NCBI RefSeq assembly: GCF_041916735.1
Contig: NZ_JAYRYY010000001.1
Direction: 5' to 3' (one strand)
DNA length: 64,000 bases
Origin: Zoogloea sp016790385
GTDB lineage: Bacteria > Pseudomonadota > Gammaproteobacteria > Burkholderiales > Rhodocyclaceae
The translations under genes were made by a program, and so were the position numbers. Each line of letters begins with the position of its first letter. The first letter of the stretch is position 1. Below the pieces are notes generated by a model, which worked only from the letters and a program-made list of their open reading frames with translations, did no database searches and had not been told where the DNA came from. Shown here piece after piece: positions 23,955 to 32,697 of this stretch.

Positions 23955-24447
23955 GGATCAGCCTCATGGTGAGGGCGCCGGAAGCATCGCGCTCAAGTTG
24001 GAGGTTTTGCCCGGCCGGCAGTGGCGTGGGCAGGGTCAGCGCGCAGAAGCTCGCGGCGATGGGCAGCTCGCGGCCGCCGCGGTCAATCAGTACGGCCAGA
24101 TCCACCCGGGCAGGGCGGCCGTAGTCGAAAAGTTCGTTGAGGGCCGCGCGGGTGGTGCGGCCGGTGTACAGCACATCATCGACAATCACGATGTGGGCGG
24201 CTTCCACATCGAACGGAATCTTTGAGCCGCGGGGTTGGGGGTGCAGGCCCTTCGCGGAGTAGTCGTCCCTGTAAAAGCTCACGTCGATGCTTCCCAGGGG
24301 CTCGGACAGACCGAGGAGAGCGTGGAGGCGTTCCGCCAGCCATACCCCCCCGGTGTGAATGCCCACGAGGCAGGTCTCCGGGGTGACCTGGGGGCGCATC
24401 TTATCGGCGAGGGTGGCAATGAGCTGTTCGGCTTCAGGAAGGTGCAT
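23947..24447 (-). CDS. pyrR: PyrR: bifunctional pyr operon regulator/uracil phosphoribosyltransferase
   Basis: A 166-residue type I phosphoribosyltransferase. The PRPP loop IVIVDDVLYTGRTTRAA is complete, and the GIHTGGVWLAERL and DVSFYRDDY segments are typical of PyrR. In Gram-positives it attenuates pyr transcription; in pseudomonads it acts differently. No attenuator-like leader is visible here, so the regulatory mode is open. The start at 24447 (MHLPEAEQL) fits the family; an ATG at 24630 lies inside ruvX and is rejected. It overlaps ruvX by 14 bases and pyrB by eight. Confidence 0.92.
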   Translation of the reverse strand: MHLPEAEQLIATLADKMRPQVTPETCLVGIHTGGVWLAERLHALLGLSEPLGSIDVSFYRDDYSAKGLHPQPRGSKIPFDVEAAHIVIVDDVLYTGRTTRAALNELFDYGRPARVDLAVLIDRGGRELPIAASFCALTLPTPLPAGQNLQLERDASGALTMRLIHA

Positions 24448-24862
24448 GGCGGACGCTTTCGAAGTACTGGAGCAGGATGATCTGGGCAGCTGCGGAGTCC
24501 AGCCGGGGCTTTTGTTTGCGCCAGCCCTGGTGGCCGGCTTCGCGGAGACGCTCCTCGGCTTCCGCCGATGACAGGCGTTCATCCACCAGTGATACGGGTA
24601 ACCCGTAACGGCCGTGGAGCTGGTTGGCAAAGCGGCGGCAGCGGGCTGTCATGGCGTGCTCGCTGCCATCCAGGTGGGTGGGCAGCCCGACCACCAGGGC
24701 GGACGGCTTCCATTCGGCAAGGAGCTGCTCGATGGCCGCGAAGCGTAAGGTATTGGCTTCGTCAGCGATCACCGTGAGGGGGTGAGCGTGGCCTGTTTCC
24801 GTTTCACCCACCGCCACGCCGATGCGGGCCAGGCCGAAGTCAAAGCCGAGAACGGTTCCCAC
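24434..24862 (-). CDS. ruvX: Putative Holliday junction resolvase/pre-16S rRNA nuclease RuvX
   Basis: A 142-residue YqgF-family nuclease with an RNase H-like fold. The first catalytic aspartate lies in GFDFGLARIGVAVG; the later VGLPTHLDGSE and DERLSSAEAEERL carry the family acid residues, and LDSAAAQIILLQYF the last. YqgF matures 16S rRNA ends in E. coli. It follows yqgE with no gap and overlaps pyrR, so it leads a run of tightly packed genes. Confidence 0.94.
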   Translation of the reverse strand: MGTVLGFDFGLARIGVAVGETETGHAHPLTVIADEANTLRFAAIEQLLAEWKPSALVVGLPTHLDGSEHAMTARCRRFANQLHGRYGLPVSLVDERLSSAEAEERLREAGHQGWRKQKPRLDSAAAQIILLQYFESVRHAPS

Positions 24863-25429
24863 TCAGGCGTGTCCGGCGACGTCCGAGAGCTTGGCGAAAT
24901 CCACGCCGAGGAGCTGCATGGCGGCCACCAGCCGTTCTTCGGAGGGCAGGTCGAAGACGATGGACAGGTCGGCCGGTACGGTGAGCCAGGCGTTCTGGGC
25001 GAGTTCGTGTTCGAGCTGACCGGCGGACCAGCCGGCGTAACCCAAGGCCACCAGGACTTCGCCGGGTTCGCCGTCGGAGGCCAGGGACTGAAGCACGTCG
25101 CGGGAGCTGGTCAGGCCGATACTGTCATTGACCGTGAGGGTGGAGTGCCACTTGCCCGCCGGGCGGTGGAGCACGAAACCCCGGTCAGATTGGACCGGGC
25201 CACCGAAATAGACGGGGAGATCGGCGAACTCGTGATGTTCTAGGGGAATATCGACGCGCTCGAACAGCGTGGCCAGTCGCATCTCGGTGGGACGATTGAC
25301 GATCACACCCATCGCGCCGTTCTCGTTGTGCTCGGCAATGTAGGTGAGGGTGCGCGAAAAGTTCGGATCAGCCATGGCAGGCATGGCGATCAGGAAGTGA
25401 TCGGTGAGGTTGATGGTCGTATTGGTCAC
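24863..25429 (-). CDS. yqgE: YqgE/AlgH family protein
   Basis: A 188-residue protein of the UPF0301 (YqgE/AlgH) family. Segments TDHFLIAMPAM, NENGAMGVIVNRPTEM, VYFGGPVQSDRGFVLH and LGYAGWSAGQLEHEL match across its length. The biochemical role is not established; it typically precedes ruvX. I chose GTG at 25429 (VTNTTINLTDHF), which gives the usual length; an open frame further upstream overlaps the divergent photolyase gene. The ribosome site is weak. Confidence 0.9.
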   Translation of the reverse strand: MTNTTINLTDHFLIAMPAMADPNFSRTLTYIAEHNENGAMGVIVNRPTEMRLATLFERVDIPLEHHEFADLPVYFGGPVQSDRGFVLHRPAGKWHSTLTVNDSIGLTSSRDVLQSLASDGEPGEVLVALGYAGWSAGQLEHELAQNAWLTVPADLSIVFDLPSEERLVAAMQLLGVDFAKLSDVAGHA

Positions 25430-25521
25430 GGGCGTTATTTTAAGCCGAGGTGTCCGATTGTAGCGGCAACTTTTGGGGCATGCTTGCGTCCATTGGTTCC
25501 CGGTCTCCCGTTCTGACGTCC

Positions 25522-26967
25522 ATGTCCTCCGCCCTTGTCTGGTTTCGTCGCGACCTGCGCGACTTCGATCATGCAGCCCTGTACCACGCCCTGAAAAATT
25601 ACCAGCGCGTATTCTGCGCCTTTGTTTTTGACAGGGATATCCTCGATGCGCTCCCACGGCGTGATGATCGGAGGGTGGAATTCATCCATGGTTGCGTGGC
25701 CGAGCTGGATGCGGCCCTGCGCGCGCGCGGGGGAGGGCTGATTGTGCGGCATGCCCGCGCGAGGGAGGCGATTCCAGCGCTGGCGTTGAGCCTCGGCGTC
25801 GATGCAGTGCTGGCCAACCGGGATTACGAGCCTGAGGCCCTGCTTCGTGACGCCGAGGTCGCCGCGAGCCTGGAAGTACTCGGGATTGCTTTTGTCGATT
25901 TCAAGGATCAGGTGATCTTCGAGAAAAGCGAGATACTCACCCAGGGAGCCGCGCCGTTCTCGGTGTTTACCCCATACAAGCGTGCCTGGCTGAAGACGCT
26001 CACCGACTTTCATCTCAAGCCTTATCCGGTGAGCAAGTATGCGGCTGCCCTGGCTGCACCGCCCGTGAACGATCACCTGCCTGACCTGGTTGAGCTGGGT
26101 TTCGAGCCGACCAACCTGCGTGAATTGGGTATGGTGCCCGGCATGGCCGGTGGTCGGCGGTTGTTCGAGGATTTCCTCAAACGCATCGGGCGCTACAAGG
26201 CCAGGCGGGACTTTCCGGCGGTGAAAGGGGTGTCCTACCTGTCGGTGCATCTGCGCTTCGGCACAGTGTCGATCCGCGAGCTGGCCTCGGCAGCCCGGCA
26301 GGCGGGTGGCGAGGGGGCTGAAACCTGGCTGTCGGAATTGGTGTGGCGGGACTTCTACTTCCAGATCCTGTGGCATCACCCCCGGGTGGTGGGAGGCTGC
26401 TTTCGCCCCGAGTACGACCGTGTGGTCTGGGATAAGGCCCCGGCCCTCTTTGCCGCCTGGTGCGAGGGGCGCACGGGCTATCCCATCGTCGATGCCGCGA
26501 TGCGCCAGATCAACCATAGCGGCTATATGCACAACCGCCTGCGCATGATTGTGGCTTCCTTTCTGACCAAGGATCTGGGCATCGATTGGCGGGAGGGCGA
26601 GGCCTATTTTGCCGAGCATCTGAACGATTTTGATCTGGCGGCCAACAATGGTGGCTGGCAGTGGGCGGCGTCCACCGGTTGCGATGCACAGCCTTACTTC
26701 CGCATTTTCAACCCGGTGACCCAGTCAGAGCGTTTTGATCCGGACGGCACCTTCATCAGGCGCTATATGCCGGAACTGGCGAAGGTGCCCGATAAATATA
26801 TCCATGCTCCCTGGACCCTGCCGCCCATCGACCAGAGACTGGCGGGCTGCGTCATCGGCAGCGACTATCCGGCGCCCGTCGTGGACCATGCCAAGGCCAG
26901 GGAGCGAACTCTGGCACGTTTCGGCGTGGTCAAGGGGGCGGAGACGGAGGTGGCCGAGAAGGCCTGA
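25522..26967 (+). CDS. phrB: Deoxyribodipyrimidine photolyase
   Basis: A 481-residue FAD-dependent DNA repair enzyme using blue light to split cyclobutane pyrimidine dimers. The N-terminal antenna domain starts SALVWFRRDLRDFDH. The C-terminal FAD domain has the class I signature run HNRLRMIVASFLTKDL and NGGWQWAASTGCDAQPYFR, including the tryptophan electron-transfer region. ATG 25522 is preferred because MSSALVWFRRDLR is the usual start; upstream in-frame ATGs add an unlike extension. Its stop is one base from the stop of the convergent methyltransferase. Confidence 0.95.
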   Translation: MSSALVWFRRDLRDFDHAALYHALKNYQRVFCAFVFDRDILDALPRRDDRRVEFIHGCVAELDAALRARGGGLIVRHARAREAIPALALSLGVDAVLANRDYEPEALLRDAEVAASLEVLGIAFVDFKDQVIFEKSEILTQGAAPFSVFTPYKRAWLKTLTDFHLKPYPVSKYAAALAAPPVNDHLPDLVELGFEPTNLRELGMVPGMAGGRRLFEDFLKRIGRYKARRDFPAVKGVSYLSVHLRFGTVSIRELASAARQAGGEGAETWLSELVWRDFYFQILWHHPRVVGGCFRPEYDRVVWDKAPALFAAWCEGRTGYPIVDAAMRQINHSGYMHNRLRMIVASFLTKDLGIDWREGEAYFAEHLNDFDLAANNGGWQWAASTGCDAQPYFRIFNPVTQSERFDPDGTFIRRYMPELAKVPDKYIHAPWTLPPIDQRLAGCVIGSDYPAPVVDHAKARERTLARFGVVKGAETEVAEKA

Positions 26968-26968
26968 T

Positions 26969-27820
26969 TCAGCGGCGCCGCGCCGTGGCGATCAGTACGC
27001 TGCCTGCCACGGCGTAGCCATCGCCGTCCTTGTGGGGGGCGAGTTCCGCTGCGACCTCTTCCCGTAGCCGGGCCTGGGTGGCTTCGGGAAGGCGCGACAA
27101 GGCCTCCGCCGCGCCACCCGCCAGATCCAGGAAGGCCTGCCAGTAGTCCTCGGCGCAGGCGAAGCGACACGTGAAAGCATGGGGCTCCAGGCGGACGGCG
27201 TCAAAGCCGGCGTCCTGCAACAGGGGCGCCAACCCATCTGCCGTGCCGAGGCGAAAAACCGATGGGCGTGGCACTTTGGGTGCCGGAAGCAGACGGGCGA
27301 TGCAATCCTGGGCGCAGGCGATCAGGGGGACTTCATCCCGTGGGCTCCATACCGACAGGGCAATGCGGCCACCGGGGCGGATGACCCGGTGCAGCTCGGC
27401 AAGCGCCCTGGCCGGCTGGGGAAAGATGAACAGGCCCAGGCCGAGCAGTGCTGCATCGAAACTGCCGTCGGCAAAGGCCAGGTGTTCAGCGTCACAGGCG
27501 GCGGAACTGAGGTCGGGCAAGCCTTCCTGAGCGGCACGGCGCTGCCCCTCGGCGAGCATGCTCTCGGCGATGTCGCTGGCCACCACCCAGCCGTCGGGCA
27601 GCACCCGCCGCGCGGCATCGCGGGCCAGCAGGCCAGGGCCGGCGGCCAGATCAAGGAGGTGTTCGCCCGGCGCCGGCGCCGCCGCGTCGAGGAGGGCGGC
27701 CTGGAGGCTGGCACGCAGGGGCGCGCCATCGGCATAGCGGGCGGCGATGCGGTTGAAACCGGTGCGTTCCAGGGCCTTGAAACGACGGGCATCGAAGCCC
27801 GGGGAGGCGTTGTCGGTCAT
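26969..27820 (-). CDS. Class I SAM-dependent methyltransferase
   Basis: A 283-residue methyltransferase with Rossmann motif I as LLDLAAGPGLLARDAA, an acidic SDIAESM strand, and post motifs ALLGLGLFIFPQPARALAEL and VIRPGGRIALSVW. The layout is UbiE/Coq5-like, but the sequence is too divergent for a substrate. It is the last gene of a minus-strand run with two alpha/beta hydrolases and overlaps the upstream YqiA-like gene by four bases. Confidence 0.85.
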   Translation of the reverse strand: MTDNASPGFDARRFKALERTGFNRIAARYADGAPLRASLQAALLDAAAPAPGEHLLDLAAGPGLLARDAARRVLPDGWVVASDIAESMLAEGQRRAAQEGLPDLSSAACDAEHLAFADGSFDAALLGLGLFIFPQPARALAELHRVIRPGGRIALSVWSPRDEVPLIACAQDCIARLLPAPKVPRPSVFRLGTADGLAPLLQDAGFDAVRLEPHAFTCRFACAEDYWQAFLDLAGGAAEALSRLPEATQARLREEVAAELAPHKDGDGYAVAGSVLIATARRR

Positions 27821-28389
27821 TGGGGAAGGAGCCCGGCGAACTGGAGGATGGGGTCGAGGTAGTCATTCCAGCGGGTGAAACTGTGATCTCCGCCTGCCAG
27901 CACACTCTGCCGGCAGCCCGCATAGCGGGTCACCGCATGGCGGTAATCAAGCACCTCGTCGCCGGTTTCAACCAGCAGCCAGTAGCGTTCGGGCTGGGTG
28001 ATGGTCGCAGCCTCGATGGCCTGCAGTTCGGCGATGTGGGCCGGCGTGAACTCGAAAGCTTCACCTGTGTACATGTGGGTCTGGGTGCCCAGGTAGGCCG
28101 AGAGGGACAAGGGGGCGATGACCGCCGGGTTCACCAGCACGGCGCGGAGCCCGTGTTTTTCGGCCAGATGCGTGGCGTAGTAGCCCCCCAGGGAACTGCC
28201 GACCACCGTTGGCGGCGTGTCGCAACGGGCAATCTGCGCTTCGGCCAGGGCGATGGCCTCGCGGGCGGAGACCGGAAGCTGACCGCACCACAACGCATCG
28301 CCCAAGCCGTGGGCGGCCATGCGCTCACGCAGGCTGCGGGCCTTCCACGATTCGGGGCCGGAGCGGAAGCCGTGAAGATAGATGATCAT
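27817..28389 (-). CDS. YqiA-type alpha/beta-fold esterase
   Basis: A 190-residue small hydrolase of the UPF0227 (YqiA/YcfP) group. The nucleophile elbow VGSSLGGYYAT near residues 63-73 and the start IIYLHGFRSGPESWKA are clear; GGDHSFTRW at the C-terminus holds the catalytic histidine. E. coli YqiA hydrolyses palmitoyl-CoA and p-nitrophenyl esters. It overlaps both neighbours by four bases, so the three form a coupled set. Confidence 0.87.
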   Translation of the reverse strand: MIIYLHGFRSGPESWKARSLRERMAAHGLGDALWCGQLPVSAREAIALAEAQIARCDTPPTVVGSSLGGYYATHLAEKHGLRAVLVNPAVIAPLSLSAYLGTQTHMYTGEAFEFTPAHIAELQAIEAATITQPERYWLLVETGDEVLDYRHAVTRYAGCRQSVLAGGDHSFTRWNDYLDPILQFAGLLPQ

Positions 28390-29339
28390 TTGGTCTCGAA
28401 GCGGTCTTCGGGCCGCAGACGGCCGGGCAGGGTGGTGGTCAGCCAGCGGCGGGCATCTGCGTCGTCGGCCAGGTGGGCTTGCCAGAAGGCACTGCTGGCA
28501 GCCAGCAGATTGTCGCGGAAAACCGGCACCTTGCGGCGGATGTGGAACATCGAGCCTTCCATCGCGCTGGCCTGACCGGCGAAGTCCAGATGGGTACCAG
28601 CGGCGAAGACCAGGAGATACTTGTCACCCGGCGGCATATGGCGAAAGGGCAACTCGCGGTTTTCCGCAGTGATGTCAGACAGGCCCATCCCGTCATCACG
28701 GCTGCCGGTGATGCTGAAAAAAGGGAGCTGGACTTGCCCAAAGCGGTGACCGAGGCCGGGGCCATGGTCGGCACGGCGGGCTGATGGGCTCAGGGCGAGA
28801 ACCGCCCCAACGCGGGGGTCGACGGGCTCCGTTCTCTGGTCGGGGCGACGTTCGCCGGCCAGCAACTGGACCGTGACGGCGCCGAAGGAGTGCCCGCATA
28901 GACCGATCCGGCTGACCCCGTTGATGGCTTCCGGAAAGCTCCCCTTTCGCCCGATGCGGCCGAGCACAAAGCGCAGGTCGTCAGCGCGGCGGGCGAGTTC
29001 TTCGGGGTTCATCGCCTCGCGGAAGGCTTTCCGCAGGGCCAGGGGAGACTGCTTATGGAGCAGGCGGGTGTCACTTCCGGGGTGCTGTACGGCGATCGCC
29101 GCGAAGCCGAGCCCCGCCCAGTGGGATAGCCAGTCGCTGCCGCCTTCCCGGGAGCCCCCGAGCCCATGGGAGAAGAGAATAAGGCCGGCGGGGGCCGGTT
29201 GGTCGGGCAGGTAGAGCTTGAGGGGCAGGCTCCGGCCCCGCCGGCTGTCGTGGATGTCCGTAAGATGGGTGCGACAGGGGGCGGGGGCCTGCGGCCCGAA
29301 GGGTGTTCGGGCCGCTTCGGCGCTCAGTGGGCTGTCCAT
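28386..29339 (-). CDS. Alpha/beta hydrolase (dienelactone hydrolase/PAF-acetylhydrolase-like)
   Basis: A ~317-residue hydrolase. The oxyanion segment ILFSHGLGGSR and the nucleophile elbow LCGHSFGAVT are typical of the PAF-acetylhydrolase-like family; a histidine near AGTHLDF completes a likely triad. The N-terminus lacks a signal peptide in the version starting at 29339, which overlaps the end of uppP by 16 bases. A longer frame runs into uppP and is rejected. The substrate is unknown. Confidence 0.78.
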   Translation of the reverse strand: MDSPLSAEAARTPFGPQAPAPCRTHLTDIHDSRRGRSLPLKLYLPDQPAPAGLILFSHGLGGSREGGSDWLSHWAGLGFAAIAVQHPGSDTRLLHKQSPLALRKAFREAMNPEELARRADDLRFVLGRIGRKGSFPEAINGVSRIGLCGHSFGAVTVQLLAGERRPDQRTEPVDPRVGAVLALSPSARRADHGPGLGHRFGQVQLPFFSITGSRDDGMGLSDITAENRELPFRHMPPGDKYLLVFAAGTHLDFAGQASAMEGSMFHIRRKVPVFRDNLLAASSAFWQAHLADDADARRWLTTTLPGRLRPEDRFETK

Positions 29340-30148
29340 TCCACCAGGCCGAAGTGCCAGGTGACCAGCACCACGATGCCGAAAACGATGCGATACCAGG
29401 CAAACGGAACGAAGTCGTGGTTGGAGATGTAACGCAACAGCCAGCGCACGCAGAGGAAGGCCGAAATGAAGGCCGAGATGAAGCCCACCACCCACATGCC
29501 CAGGTCATCCATGCTCAACAGGGCGCGCTCCTTGTAGAGCTGATAGACGGTGGCCATGCCAAGGGTGGGGATCGCCAGGAAGAAGGAAAATTCGGTGGCG
29601 GCATGACGGGAGAAGCCGAAGAGCATGCCTCCGATGATCGTTGAGCCCGAGCGCGAGGTTCCGGGAATCAATGCGACCGCCTGGGCGATGCCCATCTTGA
29701 GCGCATCCAGTGGCGTCATCTCGTCAACGCTGTGAATGCGCACCGAGTGCTGGCGCCGCTCGGCCCACAAGATCACGAAAGCGCCGAGGATGAATGCGGT
29801 GGCAACCGGGATGGGGGCGAACAGGGAAGCCTTGATGGCCTTACCGAAGATGAGCCCGAGTACGGCGAGGGGTAGAAAGGCGATGAAGAGGTTGAGCACC
29901 AGGCGATTGGCTTCCCGCTGCCGGCCTAGGCCGGAGAAGGTGCGCATCACCCGTTCCCGGTATTCCCACACCACGGCCAGGATTGCCCCGGACTGGATCA
30001 CGATCTCGAAGAGCTTGCCCCGATCATCGTTGAAGTTGAGCAAGTCGCCAGCAAGGATGAGGTGTCCGGTGCTGGAGATCGGCAGGAATTCGGTCAGACC
30101 TTCGACCACGCCGAGGATCAGCGCCTTCAGGAGCAGGATGATGTCCAT
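29324..30148 (-). CDS. uppP: Undecaprenyl-diphosphatase UppP/BacA
   Basis: A 274-residue integral membrane phosphatase that recycles undecaprenyl pyrophosphate for peptidoglycan and other polymers. Motifs are intact: EGLTEFLPISSTGHLIL near residues 16-32 and PGTSRSGSTIIGGML with the GFSRHAATEFSF segment. The multi-pass topology fits. It is divergent from the HD-GYP gene with 184 bases between the starts. Confidence 0.96.
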   Translation of the reverse strand: MDIILLLKALILGVVEGLTEFLPISSTGHLILAGDLLNFNDDRGKLFEIVIQSGAILAVVWEYRERVMRTFSGLGRQREANRLVLNLFIAFLPLAVLGLIFGKAIKASLFAPIPVATAFILGAFVILWAERRQHSVRIHSVDEMTPLDALKMGIAQAVALIPGTSRSGSTIIGGMLFGFSRHAATEFSFFLAIPTLGMATVYQLYKERALLSMDDLGMWVVGFISAFISAFLCVRWLLRYISNHDFVPFAWYRIVFGIVVLVTWHFGLVEWTAH

Positions 30149-30332
30149 GAACTATTGAATGTGCAGTGCGGAAAGAGTCGGCATTATAGCGGCTGTGTAT
30201 TGCGTACCTTTGCGTGCAGGCGACACACTTGGCCATGGATACTGACTCAAGCCGGCTTACTCGCGGTCGTTAGAAGCTGGACTTTGATGGCAAAACCCTT
30301 TTATCACCCTGGTTCCCCAGGTTTTCCGTTTC

Positions 30333-31556
30333 ATGCTGAAGAAAATTCCTGTGGCCCGGCTGCGTCCGGGTATGTTCATCCACGAGCTTTGTGGCGACTG
30401 GATGTCCCATCCGTTCTGGCGCGCCCAGTTTATCCTCAAGGGCGAGGGCGATCTTCGCCGCATTGTCGAGGCGGGTATCCAGCACGTCTACATCGATACC
30501 GCTCGCGGACTGGATGATGTGGAGGCGGTTGCCGCCGAGGAGGTGCAGGCGGCTGTCGAGCAGGAGATCGTTAACGCCCTGTCCGCCCCCCAGGAACCGA
30601 TTGTCAGGGTCTCGGTGCGGGAAGAACTCGCCCGCGCCAAACGCATTCATGAACAGGCTCATAAGGTCATCCGTTCGATGATGAGCGATGTGCGCCTGGG
30701 CAATGCCGTATCCCTCGACGATGCGGAGCCGGTGGTGGAAGCCATCACCGGTTCGGTACTTCGCAACGGCGGTGCGTTGATGGGGCTGATCGGGATCAAG
30801 AACAAGGACGACTACACCTTCCTGCACTCGGTCAGCGTGTGCACCCTGATGATCGCCTTCGGCCGTTCCCTGGGGCTGGATGGCGACGAGCTGCGCCAGG
30901 GGGGAATAGGCGGTCTGCTCCACGACATCGGCAAGATGAAGGTGCCCGATGAGGTGCTGAACAAACCCGGGCGCCTGACTGATGCCGAGTTCGATCTCAT
31001 CAAGAAGCATCCAGGAGATGGTCACGCCGTGCTGCTGGAAACGCCGGGTATCGGCCCCATCCCCTTGGACATCACCCGCCATCACCACGAACGGCTGGAC
31101 GGCAGGGGCTATCCGGATGGTCTGGCCGGTGATGCGATTTCGACCATGGCGCGCATGGCCGCCATCGTCGATGTCTACGATGCGATCACCGCCGATCGTT
31201 GTTACCACAAGGGTATGCCCGCCGCGGAGGCGCTCCGCAAGATGTGGGAATGGAGCACGGACCACTTCGACCAGAAGCTGCTCCAGGCCTTCATGCGCTG
31301 TGTAGGGATCTATCCGGTCGGGAGCCTTGTCCGGCTTGAGTCGGGCAGGCTGGGCGTGGTGGTCGAGCAGAATGAAGGCAGCCTGCTGACCCCGAAGTTG
31401 CGGGTGTTCTTCAGCACCCGCGCCAACGGCTACATCAAGCCCGAGCTTCTCGACCTCGGGCGCAAACTCGGCAACGGTGGCGGAGACCGCATCGTTTCCG
31501 CCGAGGCACCGGACAAATGGGGCGTTGATCCTCAGCGTTTTCTGCTTGCGGATTGA
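30333..31556 (+). CDS. HD-GYP cyclic-di-GMP phosphodiesterase
   Basis: A 407-residue protein. The N-terminal ~110 residues are a DUF3391-like module (MLKKIPVARLRPGMFIHEL...W). The HD-GYP domain has HDIGK at 197-201 and HHERLDGRGYP at 251-261, with conserved HSVSVCTLMIAFG, complete for c-di-GMP hydrolysis. There is no transmembrane segment or receiver domain. With the GGDEF protein at 20.5-21.5 kb it is one of two c-di-GMP enzymes in the window. Confidence 0.94.
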   Translation: MLKKIPVARLRPGMFIHELCGDWMSHPFWRAQFILKGEGDLRRIVEAGIQHVYIDTARGLDDVEAVAAEEVQAAVEQEIVNALSAPQEPIVRVSVREELARAKRIHEQAHKVIRSMMSDVRLGNAVSLDDAEPVVEAITGSVLRNGGALMGLIGIKNKDDYTFLHSVSVCTLMIAFGRSLGLDGDELRQGGIGGLLHDIGKMKVPDEVLNKPGRLTDAEFDLIKKHPGDGHAVLLETPGIGPIPLDITRHHHERLDGRGYPDGLAGDAISTMARMAAIVDVYDAITADRCYHKGMPAAEALRKMWEWSTDHFDQKLLQAFMRCVGIYPVGSLVRLESGRLGVVVEQNEGSLLTPKLRVFFSTRANGYIKPELLDLGRKLGNGGGDRIVSAEAPDKWGVDPQRFLLAD

Positions 31557-31568
31557 TTCCGCCGGAGT

Positions 31569-31808
31569 TCATAGGCGATGGCGCAGGCGGGCGTCCAGTG
31601 TGTCGATGACGGCGCTCCAGTCCGAATCCTGCTCCAGTTGGGATTTCAGGAATTCGGCCTGGACTGGCGTCCAGAACGGCGCGTCGATCAGGCGAAGGTC
31701 ATGGGGCAGGGGGGCGTGCGTATCGATGAAGGTGTCGATGGCGCCGGTTTCGCTGGGCAGGCCGAGCTGGGCGAACAGATGGGTGATGGTGTGCGTCTGG
31801 GATTCCAT
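31569..31808 (-). CDS. DUF2789 family protein
   Basis: A 79-residue acidic protein of the DUF2789 family. Seen: HTITHLFAQLGLPSETGAID near the N-terminus and LIDAPFWTPVQAEFLKS with WSAVIDTLDARLR at the end. The family is widespread in proteobacteria and has no known function. The gene converges on the HD-GYP gene (12 bases between stops) and is divergent from the DUF3365 gene, sharing the region that contains a TA-rich palindrome. Confidence 0.82.
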   Translation of the reverse strand: MESQTHTITHLFAQLGLPSETGAIDTFIDTHAPLPHDLRLIDAPFWTPVQAEFLKSQLEQDSDWSAVIDTLDARLRHRL

Positions 31809-31910
31809 GGCTCTTTCCTTGAGTGGGTACTTCCCTTTGGCTCCTTCTGCGCCGATTGGTTGCAGGCATTCAACCTGAAATCACACTGGTTACCGGCAAT
31901 GGATATCCTG

Positions 31911-31932
31911 TATATTAGACAAGTCTAATTTA
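31911..31932. promoter_or_regulatory. TA-rich palindromic operator before the haem-protein genes
   Basis: TATATTAGAC-AA-GTCTAATTTA pairs 9 of 10 bases on each side of a two-base centre; the inner ATTAGAC/GTCTAAT arms are perfect. It lies 11 bases before the DUF3365 ATG and 103 bases from the divergent DUF2789 start, and overlaps a TATATT that could serve as a -10 hexamer. The size and TA-rich symmetry resemble operators of dimeric ArsR-type repressors, but the cognate regulator is not identified. Confidence 0.6.
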
Positions 31933-31943
31933 AGGATGCCCCC

Positions 31944-32510
31944 ATGTTGCGCTTTGCCCTTTTGCCTATTGTTCTCTTGGCCGGCGTCGTCCACGCCCAC
32001 GATGTGGACGCCCTGAAGCTCGATACCCGCAAGAACGCGCTGCCGGTGTTGCCCAAGGTTGTCGCCATGATGCAGGACACGGTTGCCACGCGCGGCGTGG
32101 TGGAGGCCATCCCGGTTTGCAAGGATCAGGCCCCCAAGCTGCTCAAGGAACAGTCTGACAAGACCGGCTGGAAGATGTCGCGGGTCAGCCTGAAGACGCG
32201 CAATCCGGAGCGGGGTACGCCGGATGTCTGGGAAGCGCGCCAGCTCGCTGATTTCAACATCCGCGCGGCTGCGGGTGAGAAGGTGGAAAGCCTTGAAGTC
32301 GGCGAGATTGTCATGGACGCTGGCAAGCCTGTCTTCCGTTACATCCGGGCGATTCCTGTCGGGGATGTGTGCCTGAAGTGTCATGGTCCGTCCGACAGGA
32401 TCGAAGCCGGACTGAAGAGTGAACTTGCCCGCAACTATCCCCATGATCGCGCCTTCGGTTACGAAAAGGGCCAGATCCGCGGTGCACTGACGGTCTGGCG
32501 CCCGCTCTGA
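31944..32510 (+). CDS. Exported DUF3365 c-type haem protein
   Basis: A 188-residue periplasmic protein with a signal peptide (MLRFALLPIVLLAGVVHA). A single c-type haem motif CLKCH lies at 143-147, with a distal lone cysteine (C59). The DUF3365 family includes the cyanobacterial Tll0287 protein and related haem sensors. It is preceded by a palindrome overlapping its promoter and followed 187 bases later by cytochrome c'. A role as a redox or gas-responsive haem protein is inferred. Confidence 0.86.
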   Translation: MLRFALLPIVLLAGVVHAHDVDALKLDTRKNALPVLPKVVAMMQDTVATRGVVEAIPVCKDQAPKLLKEQSDKTGWKMSRVSLKTRNPERGTPDVWEARQLADFNIRAAAGEKVESLEVGEIVMDAGKPVFRYIRAIPVGDVCLKCHGPSDRIEAGLKSELARNYPHDRAFGYEKGQIRGALTVWRPL

Positions 32511-32530
32511 TCGCGCTCACGCTTCCCGCG

Positions 32531-32554
32531 CCTCGCCGTAACGGACCGGCGAGG
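32531..32554. other. Hairpin between the DUF3365 and cytochrome c' genes
   Basis: CCTCGCCG and CGGCGAGG form a perfect 8-bp stem with an 8-base loop, 21 bases past the DUF3365 stop. It has no T-run; a Rho-assisted terminator or an mRNA processing structure is possible. A putative separate promoter for cytochrome c' could lie in the AT-richer 32600-32680 stretch. Confidence 0.4.
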
Positions 32555-32697
32555 TCTACCGATGTGCGCCCTATCAAGTCGATCGGCATGCCGCTGGGAG
32601 GCTTTTTACCGTGTTGTGGAATAATCATCCGGAAAATCGCGTCTCGTTCCATCGAATCGAGCGTTTTTTCCATCTCAACCACGCAGGGAGTCTGTTC

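Noticed and set aside
25435..26619. 394-codon open frame on the minus strand opposite phrB
   Set aside because: Shadow of the photolyase gene; no domains or ribosome site.
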